Shown piece after piece: positions 1 to 7,480 of a DNA stretch of 15,749 nucleotides (positions are counted from its first letter, which is position 1; every line of letters begins with the position of its first letter). Made by a program: the position numbers and the translations under genes. The DNA is from FEN-727 sp036508635 (lineage in GTDB: Bacteria; Actinomycetota; Geothermincolia; Fen-727; Anoxymicrobiaceae), in the NCBI GenBank assembly GCA_036508635.1, contig DATCGY010000034.1, forward strand, positions 1-15,749, written 5' to 3'. A model generated the notes under the pieces. That model ran no database searches. It was not told the origin of the DNA and was given only the letters and a program-made list of their open reading frames with translations.

Positions 1-1071
1 CGGCAGAGGTGGGAGTCGGGACCGGCGGTGCTTGGCGCGATTGAGGCGCTGCCGTTCCAGAAGTACCTGGCGCTGGGGGGCATGAGCCTCAAGATGTCCA
101 CCACCACGGCGGACGTGGACCAGTGGCAAAAGCTCTTCGGCGTTTCTTACGAGGCGCTCGACCAGTCGGTGCTCGTTGACCGCGCCTCCGGCATGGTCGA
201 GTGGAGCGGTGAGCCGGGCGCGAGTGCATACGATATCGGGGACCCTCGCGTCGCTAACGCCGTTTCGTTTCTCGTAGACGGTGGACACGGCACCTTCGAT
301 TTTTCCGCCGAGCCGACGACGAGCCTCGAGAAGTTCGTGCTGCAGATAGCCTTCTACTTCGCGGCGCTGGACCTTGTGGAGGAGTACGGCATCACTTTCA
401 TGGGGATAAAATGCCAGGACGAGCTCTCTTCGCGATACTGTACCGTCTGTCCGGCCGCCGCCTTTCTGAACAACGACTCGGGGCCGGACGGGCTGTCTAA
501 AAAGATCGTTCCGGTGGCATGCGAGAACGACATGGACTCCGCGCTTACGCAGTTGTTCCTGTACCTGTTGTCGGGCAGGCCCGCGGGGTTCGGGGATTTC
601 CGGGACGTGGAGGACGGCGTCCTGGCGATAGTGAACTGCGGGCAGCACCCACAGTACTTCTTCGGGAAGCCGGACGACGACCCCGTAAGCAAGCTCGACC
701 AGGCGGAGTACCCCGGGCAGGAGAGCTTCTATTCGGCGGGTGGGTGCTCGGTCCGCGGCAGGACGCCTGGTGGCCAGACCGTCACGATAGCCCGGCTGGG
801 GCGCCGGAACCTCCGCTACCAACTGGTCGCGACGGTAATGGAGACCGTCGATGTGGACCCCGCCGAGCACGACCTGTACTCGCGCTCGTGGCCCATCATG
901 AAAGGTCGCGTCCCGCTGTCAGACGACGCGCTGATCGAGGCGTGGCCGTGCAATCACCTGGCGTTCGCGTTCGGCGACTGGACCGCGGCCCTGGCGGAGC
1001 TCGCGCACCGCCTCGACATCGGATACAGGATCTTTGACCGAAGCGGCAAGGAATACACGAAGCCGGAATAG
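1..1071 (+). CDS. L-fucose/L-arabinose isomerase-fold protein, 5'-truncated by the window edge
   Basis: The reading frame is open from base 1, so the true start lies upstream; the GTG at 28 is internal. Visible features match the C-terminal half of FucI/AraA-type isomerases: a GIKCQDELS segment, then CENDMD, GDFRD and NCGQHP. In the family, a Glu, an Asp and a His at about these places bind the metal and carry out the aldose-ketose isomerisation. Those assignments come from remembered family patterns, not an alignment. Several Cys residues cluster around YCTVCP. The gene ends 65 bases before a URO-D/MtaA-like gene on the same strand, so the two probably share an operon. The substrate is unknown. 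Many family members beside methyltransferase genes are uncharacterised, so sugar isomerase activity is not assured. Confidence is fairly high for the fold and low for the reaction. Confidence 0.75.
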   Translation, partial: RQRWESGPAVLGAIEALPFQKYLALGGMSLKMSTTTADVDQWQKLFGVSYEALDQSVLVDRASGMVEWSGEPGASAYDIGDPRVANAVSFLVDGGHGTFDFSAEPTTSLEKFVLQIAFYFAALDLVEEYGITFMGIKCQDELSSRYCTVCPAAAFLNNDSGPDGLSKKIVPVACENDMDSALTQLFLYLLSGRPAGFGDFRDVEDGVLAIVNCGQHPQYFFGKPDDDPVSKLDQAEYPGQESFYSAGGCSVRGRTPGGQTVTIARLGRRNLRYQLVATVMETVDVDPAEHDLYSRSWPIMKGRVPLSDDALIEAWPCNHLAFAFGDWTAALAELAHRLDIGYRIFDRSGKEYTKPE

Positions 1072-1136
1072 AGTCACGTGGCCGGATTTGAAACCGCGTG
1101 GAGCGGCGGCCGCGGCCGCTGGGAGGTGTGAGGGAT

Positions 1137-2303
1137 ATGATGACTTCGCGAGAAAGGGTACTGGCGGCGCTGGAAAGGCGAGAGCCCGACCGCGTCCCCA
1201 CGTTGGACATGATGTACGAGCTTGGCAATATCAACAAGATACTCGGCAGGCGGTTGGTGCTCCCAACGGGGTTGCCCTTTAAGAACCACTTCCTGGCGCG
1301 GCTCACCGACCTCATCGTGCCGCACGTGAACACCGATCTCGTGATGAACAAGGCGATGGAGGATTTCGCCCATGACCTGGTCGCTTCCGCGGTCAAGCTG
1401 GGCTACGACGCGGTGTGGGTCATGCACTCCCCCACGTTCCGGTTCTCCGACTCGCGGAGCACGTACGACATCTACGGAAGAAGCTTCGACGTGCAGGTGG
1501 ACGAGAAAGGCAACTTCCTGACGCCCATGTACAGGGAGGGTCTCATCGGTGGCCGGGGGGATTGGGACGCACTGGACAAGAAGCAGATATTCCGGATGCC
1601 GGCGTTGACGTACAGCGCGCTCTCGAAGATATCAAAAGAGTTCAACGACCGGATCTTCATATTCGGCAGCTTCCACGGGGGCCTCTTCGAGATCACGTGG
1701 CAGTGCATGGGCTTCGAGCGTTTCATACTTGCGTCGCGACGGGAGAAGGAGTTCGTCAAACGGATGATCCAGTTCTATGCGGACTATTACTGCCTCATGG
1801 TAGAGGCCATCGCCGCCGCCGGCCTGCCCGGGGTTCTCTATCCCGACGACCTCGCCTTCCGCTCGGGACCGATGCTTAACCCACGCCTGCTTGAAGAACT
1901 CTACGGCGATGCATATCGCCGGATAACGTCAACCGCGCACGCGCTCGGGATGAAAGTGGTCATGCACACGTGTGGCAATGTCTACGCGCTGCTCGACTGG
2001 CTGGCGGACTGCGGCTTCGACGGAGTCCATGGGCTCGAGCCGACGGCGGGCGTGGAGCTAGCAAAGGCGAAGGAAGCCATTGGGGATCGCCTCTGCCTCG
2101 TGGGAAACATCGACGTGACGCACATATTGATGGACGCCAGCAAGGAGGAGGTCTTTGAGGCGGTCCGCGTCGCGATAGGGGACGCGGCGGCCGGTGGCGG
2201 CTATATCGTCGCGCAGACCAATACACACCCGAAGATATCCGTTCAAAGGCTCGAGTGGATGCTCGAGGCGGTCGAGCAGTACGGCGGATACGCTCCGTCG
2301 TGA
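1137..2303 (+). CDS. Uroporphyrinogen decarboxylase (URO-D)/MtaA-family protein, probable methyltransferase
   Basis: The product has 388 residues. ATG at 1137 is chosen because GGAGGTG at 1122-1128 lies 8 bases upstream; a second ATG follows at once. The opening TSRERVLAALERREPDRVP is the classic N-terminus of the URO-D superfamily. The segment MHTCGN (His277, Cys279) is the HxC zinc site of corrinoid/CoM methyltransferases such as MtaA and MtbA, which true HemE lacks. It is followed by GLEPTAGVEL and VGNIDVTHIL, which line the barrel. The third zinc ligand of MtaA is a Cys near the C-terminus; here that region reads QTNTHPK, so His364 may replace it. Methyl transfer between a corrinoid protein and a thiol or folate is the likely chemistry. 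No corrinoid protein gene is in view. It lies just downstream of the isomerase-fold gene, probably co-transcribed. Confidence 0.85.
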   Translation: MMTSRERVLAALERREPDRVPTLDMMYELGNINKILGRRLVLPTGLPFKNHFLARLTDLIVPHVNTDLVMNKAMEDFAHDLVASAVKLGYDAVWVMHSPTFRFSDSRSTYDIYGRSFDVQVDEKGNFLTPMYREGLIGGRGDWDALDKKQIFRMPALTYSALSKISKEFNDRIFIFGSFHGGLFEITWQCMGFERFILASRREKEFVKRMIQFYADYYCLMVEAIAAAGLPGVLYPDDLAFRSGPMLNPRLLEELYGDAYRRITSTAHALGMKVVMHTCGNVYALLDWLADCGFDGVHGLEPTAGVELAKAKEAIGDRLCLVGNIDVTHILMDASKEEVFEAVRVAIGDAAAGGGYIVAQTNTHPKISVQRLEWMLEAVEQYGGYAPS

Positions 2304-2308
2304 TCAAT

Positions 2309-2330
2309 AACCGGGCCCCGGGTTTCTTTC
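2309..2330 (+). terminator. Possible rho-independent terminator after the URO-D gene
   Basis: Six bases after the stop codon an AACCGG/CCGGGTT arm pair (one bulged G, three-base loop) is followed by TTTCTTTC. It lies between two convergent genes, where a terminator is expected. The stem is short and imperfect. Confidence 0.35.
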
Positions 2331-2416
2331 AACTCGTTCCTTGAGAGCAGTGTCTATATGTTTAGACGGCTCTCTCGCCGTAACGGTATCCGCCACCTCC
2401 GCGCCGGAGACGGCTA

Positions 2417-3232
2417 TCAGCCGAAACGTTTGCCTTCGAGCTCTTCGCACGAGGCGAAATCGTGCGAGGCGAACATCGTGACGCGGCCGTTCGTGACGTG
2501 GGCCAACCTGCGAACGCGGATGAGCGCGAGCCTCGCCAGGCGGTGGTCGACATGCGCGAGGCGGCGGAACGCGCGCACGTCTACGGGGGCCTTGTGATCT
2601 TCGCCGAGCTCGCGGCTGACGTAGAACGTGTCGCCGCAGTGCAACAGCCATCCTTCGCCGGTCTTGACCGCGACCCCGATGTGACCGCGCGTGTGCCCGG
2701 GGAGCGGCACCAGGACTATCTCCGGAGGAAGCCCCTCCATTCCTCGAATACAGTCCATCCCGAACCAAGGCTTATCGGAGAGGTCCTCATGGGCAACCCA
2801 CACCGGGCCGTGGGCGAAGTGGCACTCCCTGTACCTCTCTCGCTCCCGCGACGTCGGTGGGTCGAGCGCCGCGTTGCGCTCGGCCAGGTGCACATGAACG
2901 CGCGCGTGCGGGAAATCGGAGAGCCCTCCGGCGTGGTCACGGTCGAGGTGCGTGCAGACAATATCGGTTACGTCTGAAGCCGCGAACCCCGCCGCCTCGA
3001 GCTTCCGGATCGCCGTGATCTCAGGGTCGCGTTGAGCGTTCAAGATGATGTTGGAGCTCCCGAGAATGCTGGGGTCAGCGACGTCTCGCGTGCCCAAACC
3101 CGTATCGACCAGCAGCAGGCTGGAGCCAGTCTCGACGAGAAGACAGAGGCATGGTGATGTCGCGAGATGCGGAGCCAGTATACGCCCGAGGCGCGGTTTC
3201 ATCATCCCGCAGTTATATACCGTCGCTAACAT
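2417..3232 (-). CDS. Metallo-beta-lactamase-fold hydrolase, lactonase-like
   Basis: The product has 271 residues. ATG at 3232 is preferred over the ATG 33 bases further out because AAAGGAG lies 5 bases before it. MBL-fold marks occur in order: LLVDTGLG (about 40-47), THLDRDHAGG (94-103), LPGHTRGH (177-184), CGDTFY (199-204) and ASHD (255-258). The first metal motif is HLDRDH, so the second His of the usual HxHxDH is Asp. His95, Asp99, His100, His180, Asp201 and His257 remain as candidate metal ligands. Overall order and size resemble N-acyl-homoserine lactonase-type enzymes (AiiA/AttM group), but many MBL hydrolases share this layout and the substrate cannot be read from sequence. It is cytoplasmic, with no signal peptide. 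It is convergent with the URO-D gene and divergent from the small repeat protein at 3448. Confidence 0.85.
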   Translation of the reverse strand: MLATVYNCGMMKPRLGRILAPHLATSPCLCLLVETGSSLLLVDTGLGTRDVADPSILGSSNIILNAQRDPEITAIRKLEAAGFAASDVTDIVCTHLDRDHAGGLSDFPHARVHVHLAERNAALDPPTSRERERYRECHFAHGPVWVAHEDLSDKPWFGMDCIRGMEGLPPEIVLVPLPGHTRGHIGVAVKTGEGWLLHCGDTFYVSRELGEDHKAPVDVRAFRRLAHVDHRLARLALIRVRRLAHVTNGRVTMFASHDFASCEELEGKRFG

Positions 3233-3265
3233 CCCGGCTCCTTTTGCTGGCTGGCGGCAAATCAT

Positions 3266-3447
3266 TTACATAATGTCGGTGTTGCACATCCCCAGTATCG
3301 CGGAACGGCGGCAAACTGGAAAGCCGGACGGGCAGCTCAAATCTCGAAAAGAGTGACAGTTCTCTAACCCGCGCGTCCCTTTGCGATTCACTATTTCAGG
3401 TCGTTCAGCGAGCCCGGGCATTTGCCGATAAAACCACTGAGGTAACC
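3266..3447. other. Intergenic region between MBL gene and small repeat protein
   Basis: This divergent spacer should hold promoters for both neighbours. On the plus strand TTGCTG (3244-3249) and TACATA (3267-3272) are 17 bases apart, a weak sigma70-like match about 175 bases before the next start. GAGGT at 3439-3443 is the ribosome binding site of the downstream gene. Nothing else stands out. Confidence 0.3.
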
Positions 3448-3714
3448 ATGAGAAAGTTGAAAGTAAAACCAAAAGAAGATTCGGTCTGGCGCAAAGAGCT
3501 TATCCCCGAGGACTCCGTCTGGCGCAAAGAGCTTATCCCCGAGGACTCCATCTGGAGAAAAGACCTCTTCGCGTTTGCGGGTCGTCGGAGATCACCCTGC
3601 CTCGCCTGTCCGATCCTGATGATCGAAGACGAGCACAGGTGCAACAGGTTTAACAGGATCCCGGACGACATATGGGATGGGCTGTATAAGTGCCCGCTCT
3701 ACGGAGATCAGTGA
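3448..3714 (+). CDS. Small tandem-repeat protein with four-cysteine tail, unknown function
   Basis: The product has 88 residues. ATG at 3448 follows GAGGT by 4 bases. After a basic start, residues 10-40 are three copies of an 11-residue unit, EDSVWRKELIP, the last being a diverged EDSIWRKDL. The C-terminal half holds C51LAC54P, Cys65 and a C82P near the end; four Cys could bind zinc or an Fe-S cluster. No signal peptide or membrane segment is seen. I do not recognise the family. The gene stands alone, with the FGGY kinase convergent to it. The minus-strand protein at 7481-7861 has the same plan (short hydrophobic-[RK][RK]-acidic repeats followed by a Cys cluster), which supports both being real. 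The existence of the gene is likely; its function is unknown. Confidence 0.7.
   Translation: MRKLKVKPKEDSVWRKELIPEDSVWRKELIPEDSIWRKDLFAFAGRRRSPCLACPILMIEDEHRCNRFNRIPDDIWDGLYKCPLYGDQ
3475..3573 (+). repeat. 33-bp in-frame tandem repeat, about 3 copies
   Basis: Units run 3475-3507, 3508-3540 and 3541-3573. The first two are nearly identical in DNA, encoding the same 11 residues with only two or three silent differences; the third has diverged. The unit length is a multiple of three, so copy number could change without a frameshift. Confidence 0.9.
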
Positions 3715-3835
3715 TCCGAACACCTCAGTAGCTAAACCCTTGTCCTCCAAGCAGTAATCCCCTCAAGCCATCACCATGCCCCCACCCTCTTGCCTCACAG
3801 TCGCACCCGCGCCTCAGCGGTTCCACGCGCAAACC

Positions 3836-3856
3836 GGGGTCAGACACCATTTTGCG
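3836..3856 (+). repeat. Half-copy of a GGGGTCAG-type element end
   Basis: GGGGTCAGACACCATTTTGC matches the pattern seen in the full inverted repeat at 8163-8244 (GGGGTCAGGTCTT) and at 8108-8120 (GGGGTCAAGTCTT). I know such motifs as ends of elements linked to Y1/REP-associated transposases in many bacteria. No partner arm is seen nearby, so this is probably a remnant. Confidence 0.5.
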
Positions 3857-3859
3857 TTG

Positions 3860-3896
3860 GGTCTCTCAGGCCCGGCGCTGAGCGGCCTGAGAGACC
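3860..3896. terminator. 13-bp perfect hairpin downstream of the FGGY kinase gene
   Basis: Arms 3860-3872 and 3884-3896 (GGTCTCTCAGGCC and its complement) flank an 11-base loop. It sits 45 bases past the kinase stop on the minus strand and may stabilise or end that transcript, but no T tract follows. Its core, GGGTCTCTCAGGCCCGGC, recurs at 5554-5573 and, diverged, at 8032-8048, so it may be a dispersed repeat rather than a dedicated terminator. Confidence 0.45.
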
Positions 3897-3941
3897 GCCC
3901 TCAAGAGAGGCGGAGTCCTCGAGGGGAAGGGGAGAAGTTTG

Positions 3942-5507
3942 TCAGGCCCAGTGCTTGGAGCGCTCGACGGCTCGTTTCCAGCCGGCGTATAGCTGATCTC
4001 TCACTTCCGGTGACATGGCGGGCTTGAACTCGCGTTCGATGCGGTGGATCTTCAGGATGTCGTCGGGGTATTTCCAGAGGCCGGACGCTATGCCGGTGAA
4101 GTATGCCGCGCCAAGCGCGGTAGCCTCGAGTATCTCCGGGCGCTCAACAGCCGTGTCGAGGATGTCGGCGAGGAACTGGAGGAGGAAGTTGTTTTGTGAT
4201 GCGCCGCCGTCGGCTTTGACATTCTTGACCTTTATCCCGGTGTCCTTCTCCATTGCGACGACGACGTCCCGGCACTGGTAAGCGATGGATTCGAGAGCCG
4301 CCCTCACGACCTGCGCCTTGGTCGTGGCCCGGGTCAGCCCGATGACCGTGCCTCGCGCGTATGGGTCCCAGTAGGGGGCGGTAAGCCCGGTGAAAGCAGG
4401 GACGACATAGACTCCGCCCGTGTCCTCGCAACTGTACGCGAGTTCTTCACACTCGGAAGCGTCGCTTATTATCTGGAGGTTATCCCTCAGCCATTGAATG
4501 GTGGAACCCGCGCTCGAGATGATGCCCTCCATCATGTAGGTGGCTTTGCCGTTCATCTTCCACGAGATCAGCGGCGTGAGCTTGTTGACGGACGCCATCG
4601 GCTCGTCGCCGGTGTTCATGTCAACGAATGTGCCGGTGCCGTTGGTGCACTTGACGGTCCCCAGCTCAAAGCAAGCTTCCCCGAACAGGGCCGCCTGCTG
4701 GTCGGCCACAACGCACTTGATCGGGATCGGCTCCCCGAAGACCTCGGTCACCCCGAAGTCTCCACTCGTTTCGCGAATATCGGGAAGCGCAAGCCCGTCC
4801 GGGAGGCCGAATGGTTTGAGCAGTAGCTGGCTCCACTGCATGCTGAACGGGTCGTACATGCCGGTCGCGCTCACGTTAGAGAAGTCGGTGGCGTGAACCT
4901 TGCCGCCGGTATACTTCCATACCATCCAGGCATCGACGGTCCCGAAGAGCAGGTCGCCCGCCGCGGCTTTCTCTCGTACCCCGGGGACGTTGTTTATCAT
5001 CCACCAGGCATGCGCCGCCGACATCGCGGGGGTCACCGTAAAATGAGCCGCTGTTATCAGGAGCTTGCCCACGGAGTTCCGCTTGAGGCTGTCGCTGATA
5101 AGGGCGATCCTCTGGTAAGCTCCGCCGATGACGTGAAGAAACCTGAAGAAGGCGCTGTGGTTGATGCGCTCGCACTCATCGGCGGCACGGGTATCCTGCC
5201 AGGTTATCGCGTTGTAGACAGGCTCGCCCGTCTTCTTGTCCCAGAGCATACTCGTCGCCCTCTGGGTCGCTATGCCCATCCCGGCGATGTCCGCTGACTT
5301 TAGACCCGTCTGCTCGAAGACCTGGCGCGTCATTTCGACACACCTGTCGTAGATGCTTACTGGATCCTGCTCGGTCCAGCCGGGTTGTGGAAAGATCTGT
5401 GGGAGCTCAGTGTACGCTTCACCGACGACGTTGGTCTTTTGATCGTAGATTACCGCCCTCGTGCCGGTGGTGCCGACGTCGTTCACAAGGATGTATTTCT
5501 CGTTCAC
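3942..5507 (-). CDS. FGGY-family carbohydrate kinase, glycerol-kinase-like with altered substrate pocket
   Basis: The product has 521 residues. GTG at 5507 is chosen because GGAGGG lies 7 bases before it; the ATG at 5546 has no such site. The protein aligns by eye with GlpK from end to end: DVGTTGTRAV (10-19), QPGWTEQDP, NAITWQDTRA (99-108), DLLFGTVDAWMVWK, ADQQAALFGEACF (268-280), GTGTFVDMNTG (290-300), PAFTGLTAPYWDPYARG (370-386) and ADGGASQNN (432-440). Of the E. coli GlpK glycerol contacts, Arg83, Trp103, Asp245, Gln246 and Phe270 have counterparts (R83, W103, D269, Q270, F294). However, Glu84 is Ala84, and Tyr135 appears to be Ala161 after an insertion of about 26 residues. ATP-dependent phosphorylation of a polyol or sugar other than glycerol is therefore possible. 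The gene lies 166 bases downstream of an acyl-CoA ligase but has its own candidate promoter. Confidence 0.88.
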   Translation of the reverse strand: MNEKYILVNDVGTTGTRAVIYDQKTNVVGEAYTELPQIFPQPGWTEQDPVSIYDRCVEMTRQVFEQTGLKSADIAGMGIATQRATSMLWDKKTGEPVYNAITWQDTRAADECERINHSAFFRFLHVIGGAYQRIALISDSLKRNSVGKLLITAAHFTVTPAMSAAHAWWMINNVPGVREKAAAGDLLFGTVDAWMVWKYTGGKVHATDFSNVSATGMYDPFSMQWSQLLLKPFGLPDGLALPDIRETSGDFGVTEVFGEPIPIKCVVADQQAALFGEACFELGTVKCTNGTGTFVDMNTGDEPMASVNKLTPLISWKMNGKATYMMEGIISSAGSTIQWLRDNLQIISDASECEELAYSCEDTGGVYVVPAFTGLTAPYWDPYARGTVIGLTRATTKAQVVRAALESIAYQCRDVVVAMEKDTGIKVKNVKADGGASQNNFLLQFLADILDTAVERPEILEATALGAAYFTGIASGLWKYPDDILKIHRIEREFKPAMSPEVRDQLYAGWKRAVERSKHWA

Positions 5508-5673
5508 GCGCGCTCCCTCCGTAGTGGGTCCCGGCTCTACCACCAATCTTGCGCCGGGTCTCTCCAGGCCCGGCTCTACCTATATAGTACCGGGGCCGTG
5601 GGTAATGGCCAAATCACACCTCTTCCATACGAGGCGTAACGGCAATTCCATTCACGGAAGGAATGGCTGCGGG
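5508..5673. other. Leader of the FGGY kinase gene with hairpin repeats
   Basis: Read on the minus strand it holds the promoter, then a short stem GCCGGG/CCCGGC (arms 5568-5573 and 5552-5557), then the ribosome binding site. The 12-mer CCCGGCTCTACC (plus strand) occurs twice, at 5530-5541 and 5569-5580. The hairpin could affect expression but resembles a dispersed intergenic repeat. Confidence 0.4.
5584..5612 (-). promoter_or_regulatory. Candidate sigma70 promoter of the FGGY kinase gene
   Basis: On the minus strand TTGGCC (5612-5607) and TACTAT (5589-5584) are separated by exactly 17 bases, about 75 bases upstream of the GTG start. The -10 is good and the -35 moderate. Confidence 0.5.
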
Positions 5674-7275
5674 CTAGTTCGCGCGGACTTTATCCTCCTG
5701 GAAGAAGCCTTCATCGACGAGTTGTTGACGCAGCTCCCTCTTTAGCACCTTCAGGGTCATCGTCAGGGGCATCTCGTCGATTATCTTCACGGCGCGCGGC
5801 GATTTATAGCCGGCGATCTTCTGCTTGCACCAGTCGAGAAGCTCTTCCTCGGTCGCCGTCTGGCCCGGGACCAGTTGAATGACCGCGACGGGCACCTCTC
5901 GCTTTGTGGGGTGCGGCACGCCCACCAGGGCGACCTCGAGGACCTTCGGGTTCTGCAGTATCTCTTCCTCGACCTCGCGCGAGAACACGGAGTATCCGCC
6001 GACCTTGATGACGTCTTTCTCCCTGTCGACGAAATGCAGGAAACCGAGCCGGTCTTTGTATCCCATGTCGCCGGTGTGGAGCCAACCGTACTTGAACGCT
6101 TCCGTGGTGCGCTCCTCGTCGCCCCAGTATCCTTTCATGACGCAGGGTCCTTTGACGACGAACTCGCCGACGTCCCCCGCCCCCACCTTCTCGCCGTTCT
6201 CGTCCATCACTTTCACGCGGACGCTGGGGATGGGCCGCCCTACCGTGCCCGCCCTCTTCAGCAGCGGGATGTTGACGGAGATAAGCGCGGCCGTCTCGAC
6301 CATTCCGTACCCCTCGATGAACTTGCCGCCGAACCCCTCGTACATCTTCTTCTGGTCCTCCGGCATCGCGTCCGCGCCGGCTATCCAGTAGCGCATGTTG
6401 GAGAGGTCGTACTTCTCGGGGTTGAACAGCAGCATCGCGTTGTACATCGCCGGGACGCCCGTATAGAGCGTCGCCTTGTACTTCTCAAGGTAGTGGAGGG
6501 TCTTTTCAGGGTCGAAGAACCTCTGGAGCAAACCTGACGCACCGGTAAAGAATCCGCCGATGACATTTACATCAAAGCCGAAGATATGGGCCAGCGGAAG
6601 TGCGGTGACGCAGAAGTCTTTCGGCCCCAGCCTCAACGTATACGCTGATATCGCCGTCGTGACGATCATGTTCCTGCTGGTCACCATGGCGCCCTTGGGA
6701 AAGCCTGTCGTGCCGGAAGTATAGAAGATCGCCGCTGTCTGCATCGGCTTGAGTTCGACCGGCTCGACCTGCGCGTTTGAAAGCCCTTCGGCAAGCTCGT
6801 CCACTGACAGGAATCCGGCGGGAACCGCATCGCGCGGTCCGACCATTATCCAGTGCTCGATGTTTGGGACGTTGGCTTTGTCCCTGATGTTCAACGCGAA
6901 CAGCTCCGGCTCGGTGATGAGGACCTTGGCGCCGCAGTCGTTGACCATCTTGGCGATCTCTTCGGCTTTCAACATGTAGTTGAACGGTACGAAAACCGCT
7001 CCGAGGCGCGTGATAGCCGTAAAGACCAGGCCGAGCTCGAGGGAGTTGGTAAGAACGACGGCTACGCGGTCGCCCGGCCGCACGCCCAGCTTGTCCCGGA
7101 GCGCGGCGGCAACCATATTCGTCGCCTTGAGCGAGTCGCTGAAGCTGTAGACATCCTTGCCGGGGTCGAGGCCGATGTTCTCGTAAACTATCTCCTGCTC
7201 GGTGTGGACGAATGGTTTGTCGCCGTACTTACGGGCGGCGCGATCGACGAGGTTGGCAACGGTGAGCTTCGGCAT
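5674..7275 (-). CDS. AMP-forming acyl-CoA synthetase (class I adenylate-forming)
   Basis: The product has 533 residues. ATG at 7275 follows GAGGAGGGT by 5 bases. It activates a carboxylic acid to acyl-AMP and then acyl-CoA. Motifs: YTSGTTGFPKG at 185-195 (P-loop A3), GYGMVE at 322-327 (A5), YGWLHTGDMG at 396-405 (A7), FVDREKDVIKVGG at 415-427 (A8 and hinge) and a C-terminal MPLTMTLKVLKREL around 502-515. In the last, the usual Thr-x-x-Gly-Lys reads Thr-Met-Thr-Leu-Lys: the catalytic Lys509 is kept but the glycine is Leu. Length is normal for medium/long-chain fatty acid or aryl acid ligases, and the chain specificity cannot be read. It is a paralogue of the ligase at 9971-11494. Its own promoter lies about 45 bases upstream, and the FGGY kinase gene follows in the same direction. 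Confidence 0.92.
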   Translation of the reverse strand: MPKLTVANLVDRAARKYGDKPFVHTEQEIVYENIGLDPGKDVYSFSDSLKATNMVAAALRDKLGVRPGDRVAVVLTNSLELGLVFTAITRLGAVFVPFNYMLKAEEIAKMVNDCGAKVLITEPELFALNIRDKANVPNIEHWIMVGPRDAVPAGFLSVDELAEGLSNAQVEPVELKPMQTAAIFYTSGTTGFPKGAMVTSRNMIVTTAISAYTLRLGPKDFCVTALPLAHIFGFDVNVIGGFFTGASGLLQRFFDPEKTLHYLEKYKATLYTGVPAMYNAMLLFNPEKYDLSNMRYWIAGADAMPEDQKKMYEGFGGKFIEGYGMVETAALISVNIPLLKRAGTVGRPIPSVRVKVMDENGEKVGAGDVGEFVVKGPCVMKGYWGDEERTTEAFKYGWLHTGDMGYKDRLGFLHFVDREKDVIKVGGYSVFSREVEEEILQNPKVLEVALVGVPHPTKREVPVAVIQLVPGQTATEEELLDWCKQKIAGYKSPRAVKIIDEMPLTMTLKVLKRELRQQLVDEGFFQEDKVRAN

Positions 7276-7317
7276 ACGGCACCCTCCTCAAACCCCTTGT
7301 GGCTGAAATGCAGCCAT

Positions 7318-7348
7318 ATTATATAACTGACCGACGCCTTTTTGACAA
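7318..7348 (-). promoter_or_regulatory. Candidate sigma70 promoter of the acyl-CoA synthetase gene
   Basis: On the minus strand TTGTCA (7348-7343) is 17 bases from TATATA (7325-7320), and TATAAT overlaps at 7323-7318. The first would put transcription start about 35 bases before the gene. A small GGCTG/CAGCC hairpin (7301-7315) falls in the leader. Confidence 0.6.
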
Positions 7349-7480
7349 CCGAGTCTAGTATTTATGATAAGTGGAGGTCAGTCCTGGAGTAGCTACGGGA
7401 GTTCGAATTCTGCGTTCGGTGCCTGGTCTCCTACCTGTCAAACACCGGGCTGGATGTTCAGGCGAAGCGGTGCGGTTTTC

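Larger units (their letters stand above)
3715..3941. other. Intergenic region carrying repeat-like elements
   Basis: It lies between two convergent genes. It contains the GGGGTCAGACACC motif at 3836-3848 and a 13-bp perfect hairpin at 3860-3896. No coding potential is convincing; the short open frames here lack homology I can see. Confidence 0.5.

Noticed and set aside
1137..2303. HemE (uroporphyrinogen decarboxylase of haem synthesis)
   Set aside because: The HxCGN metal motif and overall pattern fit the MtaA/corrinoid methyltransferase branch, and no other haem genes are nearby.
2304..2768. Arg-rich open frames opposite or shifted against the MBL gene
   Set aside because: They overlap the MBL gene, whose motifs are clear, and show only composition-driven openness.
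3475..3573. CRISPR-like or minisatellite array
   Set aside because: The repeats are contiguous, in frame and coding, with no spacers and no cas genes.
3942..5507. Plain glpK annotation
   Set aside because: Two glycerol-binding residues appear replaced and there is an insertion, so a glycerol-specific symbol is not supported.
7397..7430. tRNA T-arm-like GTTCGAATTC
   Set aside because: The flanking bases do not form a T stem, and no acceptor or anticodon arms can be found.
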